DNA of 64,000 bases from Hymenobacter frigidus (lineage in GTDB: Bacteria; Bacteroidota; Bacteroidia; Cytophagales; Hymenobacteraceae): the NCBI RefSeq assembly GCF_014640435.1, contig NZ_BMGY01000002.1, forward strand, positions 62,001 to 126,000. Direction: 5' to 3'. Shown here one piece after another: positions 1-6,886 of the stretch (positions within the stretch are counted from its first letter, which is position 1; every line of letters begins with the position of its first letter). The notes beneath the pieces are model-generated. The model did no database searches and was not told the DNA's origin. It was given only the letters and a program-made list of their open reading frames with translations. Both the position numbers and the translations under genes were made by a program.

Positions 1-1271
1 CCGAGCGCGCAGGGACAAGCGATGATGAGCACGGCCACGAAGTTGACCAGGGCCAGCGGCACGCGGCTGGCTTCGGGGGCAAAGTCAAACCAGAGCACGA
101 ACGTGGCAATGGCAATCATGATGACCACGGGCACGAACACGGCGCTGACCTTATCAGCGAGTTGCTGAATGGGGGCGCGGCTGCCCTGGGCTTCCTCCAC
201 CAGCTTCACAATCTGGGCCAGCATGGTTTCGGCCCCCACTTTGCTCACGCGGAAGCGGAAGGAGCCCGTTTTGTTGAGGGTGGCGCCGAACACGTTGTCG
301 CCTTCCTTCTTTTCCACCGGCAGGCTCTCGCCGGTGAGCATGCTCTCGTCCACGGCCGAACTGCCGGAGAGAATCGTGCCGTCGGTGGCCACCTTCTCGC
401 CGGGGCGCACCACTACTTCGTCCCCCACCAGCACTTGCTCGATGGGCACGTCCATTTCCTGGCCGCCCCGCACCACGCGGGCCGTTTTGGCCTGCAACCC
501 CATCAGCGCCTTGATGGCGGCCGAGGTCTTGGACTTGGCGCGGCTCTCCAGCACCTTGCCGAGCAGAATCAGGGCAATGATGGTCGCGGTGGTGTCGTAG
601 TAGACCTCGGGCATGATGCCGTGCTGCTTGAACCACTGCGGAATCAGCGTGGCGGCCAGGCTGTAGAGGAAGGCTGCGCCGGTGCCCACCGCAATCAGCG
701 TGTCCATGCTGGCGGTGCGGTGGAGGAAGCCGTTCCAGGCCGACACGTAAAACTCGCGGCCGCTATACAGCAGCACGGGCAGGGTCAGGGCCAGCAACAC
801 GTAGTTGAGCACGGGCATCGAAATGCGGCTCATCATGGCGGGCCAGAGCATGAGCATGCTCAGGGTCATGACCACGACCGCCAGGGCCACGGCTATCTGG
901 AAGCGGCGCTTCAGATTTTCGTACGCGGCGGCTTTGCGGGCGTCGAGCTCCTCGTCGGAAGCCAGCACGTTGGCTGCCACGGCCGGGCTGGCCTCGTGCA
1001 CGCCGTAACCGGCCTGCTCTACGGCGGCTTTCAGGCCAGCGCGGTCAATCTGGCTCGGCAGGTATTCGATGGTGGCCTTTTCGCTGGCTAAGTTGACGGT
1101 AGCGCTTTTGACGCCGGGCGTGCGGCTCAGGGCTTTCTCCACAAAGTTGGAGCAGGAAGCGCAGGTCATGCCCTCAATGTTGAGGGTCGCCGTTTCGGTG
1201 CCGGCAACTGGCGCCGGGGGCGGGCCCACGGGCGCGGCAGGAGCCGGGTGATGGTGCTGGGTAATTTCCAT
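1..1271 (-). CDS. copA: Copper-translocating P1B-type ATPase, N-terminal part (gene runs off the left edge)
   Basis: ATP-driven export of Cu(I) across the inner membrane. The visible 423 residues hold, in order: a His/Pro/Ala-rich leader; one heavy-metal-associated domain with the GMTCASC metal site at about residues 34-40; four hydrophobic segments; the actuator domain with its TGES motif; two more hydrophobic segments; and, at the window edge, the CPC ion-binding motif of Cu/Ag pumps. The phosphorylation (DKTGT) and ATP-binding domains lie outside. The start is the ATG at 1271 because the HMA domain follows directly. The class is certain; copper over silver is inferred from CPC plus the CxxC HMA. 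I see no metal-regulator gene directly beside it. Confidence 0.95.
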   Translation of the reverse strand, partial: MEITQHHHPAPAAPVGPPPAPVAGTETATLNIEGMTCASCSNFVEKALSRTPGVKSATVNLASEKATIEYLPSQIDRAGLKAAVEQAGYGVHEASPAVAANVLASDEELDARKAAAYENLKRRFQIAVALAVVVMTLSMLMLWPAMMSRISMPVLNYVLLALTLPVLLYSGREFYVSAWNGFLHRTASMDTLIAVGTGAAFLYSLAATLIPQWFKQHGIMPEVYYDTTATIIALILLGKVLESRAKSKTSAAIKALMGLQAKTARVVRGGQEMDVPIEQVLVGDEVVVRPGEKVATDGTILSGSSAVDESMLTGESLPVEKKEGDNVFGATLNKTGSFRFRVSKVGAETMLAQIVKLVEEAQGSRAPIQQLADKVSAVFVPVVIMIAIATFVLWFDFAPEASRVPLALVNFVAVLIIACPCAL

Positions 1272-1802
1272 AGCAAGTAAGGTACAGTGCGAACCAGTGG
1301 GAAAACCACTGACGTCTTAACAACACCTGTTAAACTCCTTTCCGTTGGCAATAGATGTGTAGAATTGAGCTTAGCGCTTGCAACATTCGGCGGCGGTTGC
1401 ATCATAGACTTGTTCTTGAATAAGAAATGGTCAAAGATTTTAGCCGACTATGATGCCTGAATTGTCTTTTTGGTTTGGCCAAGCTTGTATCCTTTGAGCA
1501 GTTCCCGTTTCTGGCGCCAAATACGACTTGGAAAACCACCGATTTCTTATTGAGGAATAAGTCTAAAGACTTGCCTGGTTACGAGTACTGCCTGCTGGAC
1601 GGAGCGCAAATAGCCGCGCAGGTGTTGCGTATCGGGAAACACCAGCGACTGCACGGACTGGAACTAGCCCAGGGCCCGGCACCGCCACCGCGGCCCAGGC
1701 AAAAGGGAAGCGCATGATGGCTGGTCGGTTAACTGCTTGGTGAATAAGGAAGCGCTGCGGCATGTTTTTTTGAAAAAAGATGAACCAATGAATGCGCAAA
1801 GA
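1272..1802. other. Intergenic stretch with no recognisable gene
   Basis: About 530 bases between the copA start and the arsR promoter. Short open frames exist (for example plus strand 1475-1717), but their translations show no family resemblance and no signal peptide. The stretch should hold the copA promoter, but I see no exact TAnnTTTG element on the minus strand close to 1271. Confidence 0.5.
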
Positions 1803-1833
1803 TTGTACGTATGAAAGTACGTTCATACATTTG
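1803..1833 (+). promoter_or_regulatory. arsR promoter with embedded operator palindrome
   Basis: TTG at 1803-1805, a 20-base spacer, then TACATTTG at 1826-1833, an exact fit to the Bacteroidota -33/-7 consensus. Inside the spacer, overlapping the first two bases of the -7 box, 1810-1827 reads TATGAAAGTACGTTCATA, an inverted repeat with 16 of 18 positions symmetrical. A repressor dimer bound there would block RNA polymerase, which fits autoregulation by the ArsR protein encoded next. Transcription should begin around 1838-1841, leaving almost no leader before the ATG at 1842. Confidence 0.75.
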
Positions 1834-1841
1834 TGTCAGAT

Positions 1842-2165
1842 ATGACAGCCACCCTCGTTGCCACGCCCGTTGACTTAAACCTCACCACTGAGAAGATGGA
1901 GAAGGTGGCCTTTATCCTCAAGACCACGGCCCACCCCACCCGCATTGCCATCGTGCAGCTGCTGGCGGCTACCGATAGCCTGTCGGTGACCGATATCAGC
2001 GAAAAGCTGAACGTGGAGCAAAGTCTGCTTTCGCACCACCTCTCGGGCATGAAGCTCAAAGGTATTTTGAGCTCCCATCGGGAGGGTAAAAACATTTTCT
2101 ACGCCCTGAAGATGCGCGAAGTCATTGACGTGATTCAGTGCCTGGCCGGGTGCACCTTCCTGTAG
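1842..2165 (+). CDS. ArsR/SmtB-family winged-helix repressor, probable sulfur-species sensor
   Basis: A 107-residue winged helix-turn-helix protein. The core begins near residue 18 (EKVAFILKTTAHPTRIAIV), followed by a recognition helix with SLLSHHLSGMK and a wing with REGKNIFYAL. The only cysteines are C100 and C104, in IQCLAGC at the extreme C-terminus. There is no ELCVCDL-type metal site in the recognition helix. The following genes all handle reduced sulfur, so a BigR/SqrR-like persulfide switch is the likely role, although those proteins use one Cys near the DNA-binding helix that is absent here. An in-frame GTG at 1833 lies inside the -7 promoter box, so ATG 1842 is preferred. Confidence 0.85.
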   Translation: MTATLVATPVDLNLTTEKMEKVAFILKTTAHPTRIAIVQLLAATDSLSVTDISEKLNVEQSLLSHHLSGMKLKGILSSHREGKNIFYALKMREVIDVIQCLAGCTFL

Positions 2166-2187
2166 GTCGCCCGGCTTTTTTTTGCAA

Positions 2188-2224
2188 ATGAACATGAACA
2201 ACCTTTCATAACTTCATACGTTCA
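2188..2224 (+). promoter_or_regulatory. Cluster of ArsR-operator-like half-sites before the sulfur permease gene
   Basis: Between arsR and the permease start lie ATGAA at 2188 and 2194, TTCAT at 2205 and 2213, and TACGTTCA at 2217-2224. The last is identical to half of the arsR operator at 1810-1827. The arrangement suggests a second site for the same repressor, controlling the downstream operon. No exact -7 box is visible next to it. Confidence 0.45.
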
Positions 2225-2235
2225 CCTGTTTTGTC

Positions 2236-3048
2236 ATGCTGCACTACTTCGGCTATTTCGCCGCCATCTTCATTGGCCTCTCGCTGGGCATCATGGGCGG
2301 TGGCGGTTCCATTCTCACGGTGCCGGTGCTGGTGTATTTGATGGGCGTGAGCCCGGTGCTGAGCACGGCCTACTCGCTGTTTGTGGTGGGCAGCACGTCG
2401 GTGGTGGGGGCCTCGAGTTACTTCCGCAAGGGACTGGTGTCCATCCCCACGGCCATGGTGTTTCTGCTGCCTTCGTTGCTGGCGGTGTTTCTGGTGCGTA
2501 AAGTCCTGATGCCGGCCATTCCCCACGAGCTGTTCACGGTGGGCAGCATCGTCTTCACCAAGGACCTGCTGGTGCTGGTGGCCTTCGCGGTGCTGATGGT
2601 GGTAGCGGCCACATCCATGATTCGCAGCAAGCAGGCCGAAGAAGTGCTCGACCACGAGCTGGGCCACAAAGCCCCGCTCAACTACCCACTCATTCTGGGC
2701 ATCGGCTTGGTGGTGGGCCTGCTCACGGGCTTTGTCGGCGCGGGCGGTGGCTTTCTCATCATCCCGGCCCTGGTGCTGGGGGCGCGCCTGCCCATGAAGC
2801 TGGCCGTGGGCACGTCCCTGGCCATCATTGCCCTGAACTCCTTGATTGGTTTCACCGGCGATTTGAGCGCCGGCACCCCCATCGCCTGGTCGTTCCTGCT
2901 CGGCTTTCTGGCCTTTGCCCTCGGCGGCATCGTGCTGGGCACCTACCTGGCCCGCTTCATCCCGGGGGCCAAGCTCAAGCCGGCGTTTGGCTGGTTCACG
3001 CTAGCCATGGGCACCTTCATTTTGGTGCGCGAGCTGGGTTTTCACTAA
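2236..3048 (+). CDS. TauE/SafE-family membrane permease (sulfur-compound export or uptake)
   Basis: A 270-residue inner-membrane protein with about eight hydrophobic segments and two internally similar halves. The first half begins with GIMGGGGSILTVPVL and the second with GFVGAGGGFLIIPAL, the duplicated glycine-rich signature of the TauE/SafE (DUF81) family. Members move sulfite, sulfoacetate or related anions. The position between the ArsR gene and a persulfide dioxygenase gene makes a sulfur oxyanion such as sulfite, the dioxygenase product, the likely substrate. The substrate is inference; the family is clear. Confidence 0.9.
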   Translation: MLHYFGYFAAIFIGLSLGIMGGGGSILTVPVLVYLMGVSPVLSTAYSLFVVGSTSVVGASSYFRKGLVSIPTAMVFLLPSLLAVFLVRKVLMPAIPHELFTVGSIVFTKDLLVLVAFAVLMVVAATSMIRSKQAEEVLDHELGHKAPLNYPLILGIGLVVGLLTGFVGAGGGFLIIPALVLGARLPMKLAVGTSLAIIALNSLIGFTGDLSAGTPIAWSFLLGFLAFALGGIVLGTYLARFIPGAKLKPAFGWFTLAMGTFILVRELGFH

Positions 3049-3060
3049 GTTATTTCACCG

Positions 3061-3078
3061 AGCTGACAGCTGTCAGCT
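3061..3078. repeat. 18-bp perfect palindrome between permease and dioxygenase genes
   Basis: AGCTGACAGCTGTCAGCT is fully self-complementary and is followed within six bases by a T run (3085-3090). It could be a weak terminator or attenuator inside the operon, or a relic of the AGCTGACAGCT-type repeat also seen inside the lptE start region (26760-26808). Confidence 0.5.
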
Positions 3079-3116
3079 AATCGCTTTTTTCCTCATCCTC
3101 CAACCCACTCGTTGTC

Positions 3117-4466
3117 ATGAAAATTGAACAGTTTGAAGACCAGAGCCTGTCCCATTTCTCTTACGCCATCCTGAGCGAAGAAACCCGTGAAATCGTGCTG
3201 GTGGACCCGGCCCGCAACCCGCAGCAATACAACGATTTCGCTAAAGTAAACGCCGCCAAAATTGTGTGCGTGCTGGAAACTCACCCGCACGCCGACTTCG
3301 TGTCGTCGCACCTGGAAATTGCACAGCACACCGGGGCGGTTATCCGCGTAAGCAAGCTGCTCGGGGCCGATTACGCCCACGAGGCTTTCGATGAGGGGCA
3401 ATCCTTCACGGTGGGCGAGCTGACCTTCCGCGCCTTGAATACCCCCGGCCACTCCCCCGATTCCATCAGCATTGTGCTCGCCAGCGCGGAAAAAGATGTG
3501 GCCGTGTTCACGGGCGACACGCTGCTCATCGGCGACGTGGGCCGGCCCGACCTGCGCGAAAAAGCCGGCAACATGACCGCCAGGCGCGAAGAGCTGGCCA
3601 AGCAGATGTACCATTCCACCCGCGAAAAGCTCATGACGCTGGCCGACGACGTGCAGGTGTACCCCGCCCACGGCGCGGGCTCGCTCTGCAGCAAGGGCAT
3701 GGGCGGGGCCAACAGCAGCACCATCGGCACCGAGAAAACCGGCAACTACGCCCTGCGCCCGCTCTCGGAAGAAGCATTTGTGAAAGAGCTGCTGGCCGAC
3801 CAGTCCTTCATCCCCAAGTACTTCGGCTACGACGTGGAACTCAACAAAGCCGGCGCGCCCGCCTTCGCGCCCAGCGTGGCCGCCGTGCCCCGCCTGGCCC
3901 CCGGCTCCGACCCCGCGCCCGGCGTGCTGGTGGTGGATGCCCGCCCCGAAGCCGACTTTAAAAAGGGCCACTACGAAGGTGCCCTCAACGTGCAGCAGGA
4001 CGGCAAGTTCGAAACCTGGCTGGGCTCCATCGTGGGCCCCGAAGAGATGTTCTACCTGGTCGCCTCCGACGACAAAACGCTGGAGGACCTGATTGAGAAA
4101 ACTGCCAAAATCGGCTACGAGTCCCTAATCCAGGGGGGCATGGTGGGCACGCCGTCCACGGAGGCCACCCTGCCCCAGCTGGACGTGGAAGCCTTCCGCG
4201 CTCACCCCGACCGCTACACGATTGTCGACATCCGCAACGCCTCGGAAGTGAAAGCCGAGCCCCTGTTTGCCGGCGCGCTCAACATCCCGCTGCCCGAGCT
4301 GCGCGAGCGGGCCGCCGAAATTCCGACTAACAAGCCCGTGGTGGTGCACTGCGCCGGCGGCTACCGCTCGGCGGCGGGCAGCAGCATCGTGGCCCCCGCG
4401 CTGCGCGGCACCGAGGTGTTTGACCTGGGCGAAGCCGTGAAAACCTTTCTTCCCGCTGCGCACTAA
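3117..4466 (+). CDS. Persulfide dioxygenase-rhodanese fusion (CstB-like)
   Basis: A 449-residue cytoplasmic enzyme. Residues 1-250 form an ETHE1-type metallo-beta-lactamase fold with the motif ETHPHADF. H56, H112 and D134 match the 2-His-1-Asp iron site that oxidises glutathione or other low-molecular-weight persulfide to sulfite. Two rhodanese domains follow: about 265-345, where no catalytic Cys is visible, and 365-446, with C412 in the loop CAGGYR. MBL plus an inactive and an active rhodanese is the CstB architecture, which can convert persulfide and sulfite to thiosulfate. The genes that follow (rhodanese, YeeE/YedE) fit thiosulfate handling. Confidence 0.92.
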   Translation: MKIEQFEDQSLSHFSYAILSEETREIVLVDPARNPQQYNDFAKVNAAKIVCVLETHPHADFVSSHLEIAQHTGAVIRVSKLLGADYAHEAFDEGQSFTVGELTFRALNTPGHSPDSISIVLASAEKDVAVFTGDTLLIGDVGRPDLREKAGNMTARREELAKQMYHSTREKLMTLADDVQVYPAHGAGSLCSKGMGGANSSTIGTEKTGNYALRPLSEEAFVKELLADQSFIPKYFGYDVELNKAGAPAFAPSVAAVPRLAPGSDPAPGVLVVDARPEADFKKGHYEGALNVQQDGKFETWLGSIVGPEEMFYLVASDDKTLEDLIEKTAKIGYESLIQGGMVGTPSTEATLPQLDVEAFRAHPDRYTIVDIRNASEVKAEPLFAGALNIPLPELRERAAEIPTNKPVVVHCAGGYRSAAGSSIVAPALRGTEVFDLGEAVKTFLPAAH

Positions 4467-4578
4467 TCGGGTCTGGGGCGGTGGCTGCTGCGGGTTTTTC
4501 CAGAAGCGGCCGTCCCCACTCATACCCCTTTATCCTCCCTTTATTTTTAGCTACTCCCTTTTTCTTTCCCTCCTTGCC

Positions 4579-4917
4579 ATGTTTGGTCTTTTTAAAAGTA
4601 CGCCGCCCGCGTACCACAACCTGACGGCCGCGCAGTTTGCCGAGGGCGTGCGCCGGTCCGGTGCCGTGCTCGTGGACGTGCGCCGCCCCGACGAGTTTGC
4701 CGGCGGTCATATTCCCGGCGCCGTGAACATCGAAGTAACGGCCCCCGATTTTGCGCAGCGAGTGGCCGCGCTCGACAAAGCCAAGCCCACCTACGTGTAC
4801 TGCCGCAGCGGGGCCCGTTCCTCGAAAGCAGCCGCCCAGCTCAGCGCCGCCGGCTTCACCCAGGTGTACAACCTGCCCGGCGGGGTCCTCGACTGGCCCC
4901 AGCCCCTTACCCGCTAA
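4579..4917 (+). CDS. Single-domain rhodanese sulfurtransferase
   Basis: A 112-residue protein made of one rhodanese domain. It has the CH2A-type element HIPGAVNI and the active loop CRSGARS, with catalytic C75. It carries sulfane sulfur as an enzyme persulfide. There is no signal peptide, so it acts in the cytoplasm. It lies 112 bases after the dioxygenase gene and 14 bases before the YeeE/YedE gene. Probable partners are the upstream CstB-like enzyme and the membrane transporter next door. Confidence 0.93.
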   Translation: MFGLFKSTPPAYHNLTAAQFAEGVRRSGAVLVDVRRPDEFAGGHIPGAVNIEVTAPDFAQRVAALDKAKPTYVYCRSGARSSKAAAQLSAAGFTQVYNLPGGVLDWPQPLTR

Positions 4918-4931
4918 ATCCGCCCCTTATT

Positions 4932-5492
4932 ATGATAGACTTTTTGCAACAACCCTGGCCCTGGTACGTGGCCGGGCCCCTCATCGGCCTCACGGTCCCG
5001 GCCCTGCTGCTCGTCGGCAACAAGGCCCTGGGCATCAGCAGCGCGTTGCGCCACGTGTGTGCGGCCTGCGTGCCGGCCGGCATTCCCTTTCTGACCTACA
5101 ACTGGCGGGCCGAAATCTGGAACCTGGTGTTCGTGGTGGGCATCGCCCTCGGCGGCTTCATCGGCTACCAGCTGCTGGGCCATCCGGATACCATCGCCAT
5201 TTCGCCCGAAACCGTGCGCGACCTCAAGGCCGAAATGGGCCTGACCGACTTTACGGGCCTGCTGCCGCGCGAGCTGTTCGCCCTGGAGAATCTGTCGAAC
5301 TGGAAAGGGTGGGTGTTCCTGGTGCTCGGCGGCTTTCTCATCGGCTTTGGCACGCGCTACGCCGGGGGCTGCACCTCGGGCCACGCCATCTCGGGCCTTT
5401 CGAATCTGCAGTGGGTGTCGCTGGTGGCGGTTATCGGCTTCTTCGTGGGCGGCCTGCTCATGACCTGGGTTATCTACCCCCGCTTGTTTTAA
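4932..5492 (+). CDS. YeeE/YedE-family transporter, first subunit
   Basis: A 186-residue membrane protein with about four to five hydrophobic segments. It carries the family signature [16 protein letters not shown] near residue 140, whose Cys is the sulfur-relay residue in thiosulfate-taking YeeE homologues. It is about half the size of a full YeeE. The second half appears to be the next gene, 12 bases downstream. Likely substrate is thiosulfate or another sulfane-sulfur anion, inferred from family and context. Confidence 0.9.
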   Translation: MIDFLQQPWPWYVAGPLIGLTVPALLLVGNKALGISSALRHVCAACVPAGIPFLTYNWRAEIWNLVFVVGIALGGFIGYQLLGHPDTIAISPETVRDLKAEMGLTDFTGLLPRELFALENLSNWKGWVFLVLGGFLIGFGTRYAGGCTSGHAISGLSNLQWVSLVAVIGFFVGGLLMTWVIYPRLF

Positions 5493-5504
5493 CAGTTAGC
5501 AATC

Positions 5505-5921
5505 ATGAAAAACGGTAAATACCTGGTGCTGGGCGCGTTGTTCGGCATCATCCTGACCAAGAGCGAAGTCATCAGCTGGTGGCGCATCCAGGAGATGTTC
5601 CGCTTCCAGAGCTTCCACATGTACGGCGTCATCGGCTCGGCCGTGGTGGTGGGCATGATTTCGATTCAGCTCATCAAGCGCAACCGCCTTAAAACCATCA
5701 ACGGCGAGGAAATCAGCATCGCCGACAAGAAATACAGCCACGGCACCTGGATAGGTGGCACCATTTTCGGCCTGGGCTGGGCTCTGACCGGGGCCTGCCC
5801 CGGTCCGCTCTTCGCGCAGCTGGGCTCCGGCGTGGGCATGGGTGCGGTGCTGGTAATGATTCTGGCCGCCCTGGCCGGCACCTGGACCTACAGCGCCCTG
5901 CGCGAAAAGCTGCCCCGCTAA
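5505..5921 (+). CDS. YeeE/YedE-family transporter, second subunit (DUF6691-like)
   Basis: A 138-residue membrane protein with four hydrophobic segments and the motif GWALTGACPGP near residue 89, the counterpart of the Cys motif in the C-terminal half of YeeE/YedE. It is immediately downstream of the first-half gene, so the two products probably assemble into one two-Cys transporter. It is the last intact gene of the tight sulfur operon. Confidence 0.9.
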   Translation: MKNGKYLVLGALFGIILTKSEVISWWRIQEMFRFQSFHMYGVIGSAVVVGMISIQLIKRNRLKTINGEEISIADKKYSHGTWIGGTIFGLGWALTGACPGPLFAQLGSGVGMGAVLVMILAALAGTWTYSALREKLPR

Positions 5922-5943
5922 CCGGCTGGATTAGTCGGCGCGC

Positions 5944-6356
5944 TATTTTTTCGCCCGCATCACCCGGGCCGGGCGCTTTCTGTTTCCGCGCGAGTGGGGG
6001 CGGGAGCCATTTTATATGTTTTTGCCCCGCGAGGCGGGAGGAAGGCTTCGGGGGCCTCGACGCGGCCGTGTTGCTGCTGGGCTACACCGCACCTGCCGGG
6101 CCTCAAAGCCGAGGCGGGCTGCGGCCGCTACTACCTGCCCGACGTGCGCGACACCCGCTTCAATAAGTACGGCATGCCCGCGTACCACCAGCTGAATGCC
6201 TCACTGAGCTATGCCAGGCCCCCCTGGCTGCCGGGCCTGCGGGGGCTGTTGCTCTACGTGTGGAAGGATGCCTTGGGTTGAACCTGCGGCGAAGGCCGCT
6301 ACGTGGTCAATAAGGTCGATATGCACCTGCTGAATGTGATTCTCAACTACGAGTTC
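5944..6356 (+). pseudogene. Decayed C-terminal fragment of an outer-membrane porin-like gene
   Basis: Coding sense continues across all three plus-strand frames. FLFPREWGREPFYMFLPRE is in one frame (5974-6030), EEGFGGLDAAVLLLGYT in the next (6038-6088), and a run containing RYYLPDVRDTRFNKYGMP then NASLSYARPPWLPG in the third. An in-frame TGA at 6279-6281 follows, after which RYVVNKVDMHLLNVILNYEF continues in the same frame. This reads as the tail of an outer-membrane channel (OprD-like) ending in the usual aromatic residue. Two frameshifts, a stop and the missing front make it non-functional. Confidence 0.8.
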
Positions 6357-6376
6357 TTACCCTTTTTCCATTCTAC

Positions 6377-6874
6377 ATGTACGCTTCACTTCGTCTTTTC
6401 GCTGCCGCTGCCTTGATAGTGGACGGTGCCGTCGTCCAGGCCCAAACCGCCCCGGCTAGGCCCGCTGCGGCCAAAACCACTCCGGCGCCGTCCACCCCGG
6501 AATTTACCGGGGCCGTGGCCGACCAGGCTGCTTACAAAGTCGTGTACCAGCTCGACAGCGACGACCCCAAGCTCATCAGGATGACCCTGCGCAACATGAA
6601 AAACGCGCTGGAAGACCCACGCCTGAAGGGCAAGCTGCAAATGGAGCTGGTCGCCTACGGGGGAGGGACGGATGTGTTCCGCAAGGCCCAGCCCTACGAG
6701 CCCGAGCTACTGGCGCTGAAGGAGAAAGGCGTGATTTTGGCCCAGTGCCTGAACACGATGAAAGAGCGCAGCATCAGCAAGGAAGAGTTGTTTCCGTTCA
6801 TCTTTTACGTGCCCACCGGCAACGGGGAGCTGATTATCCGCCAAACCCAGGGCTGGGCCATCGTGCATCCGTAA
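6377..6874 (+). CDS. Secreted DsrE-family protein
   Basis: 165 residues with an N-terminal signal peptide (cleavage likely after VQA, about residue 22) and a short Ala/Pro linker, then a DsrE/DsrF-like domain from about residue 50 (AAYKVVYQLDSDDP...). The domain includes the element VILAQC with a lone Cys in the position where DsrE proteins carry sulfur. Periplasmic location is inferred from the signal peptide. It probably works with the upstream sulfur genes, although the porin remnant separates it from the operon. Confidence 0.85.
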   Translation: MYASLRLFAAAALIVDGAVVQAQTAPARPAAAKTTPAPSTPEFTGAVADQAAYKVVYQLDSDDPKLIRMTLRNMKNALEDPRLKGKLQMELVAYGGGTDVFRKAQPYEPELLALKEKGVILAQCLNTMKERSISKEELFPFIFYVPTGNGELIIRQTQGWAIVHP

Positions 6875-6886
6875 CGTCCTGACGCC

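Noticed and set aside
162-1091. Long plus-strand open frame opposite copA
   Set aside because: It is a shadow of the high-GC copA codons. Its His/Gly/Val/Ala-rich translation has no domain, while the minus strand has a full P-type ATPase signature.
1475-1717. 80-codon open frame between copA and arsR
   Set aside because: No recognisable family; the Pro/Arg-rich end looks like chance translation.
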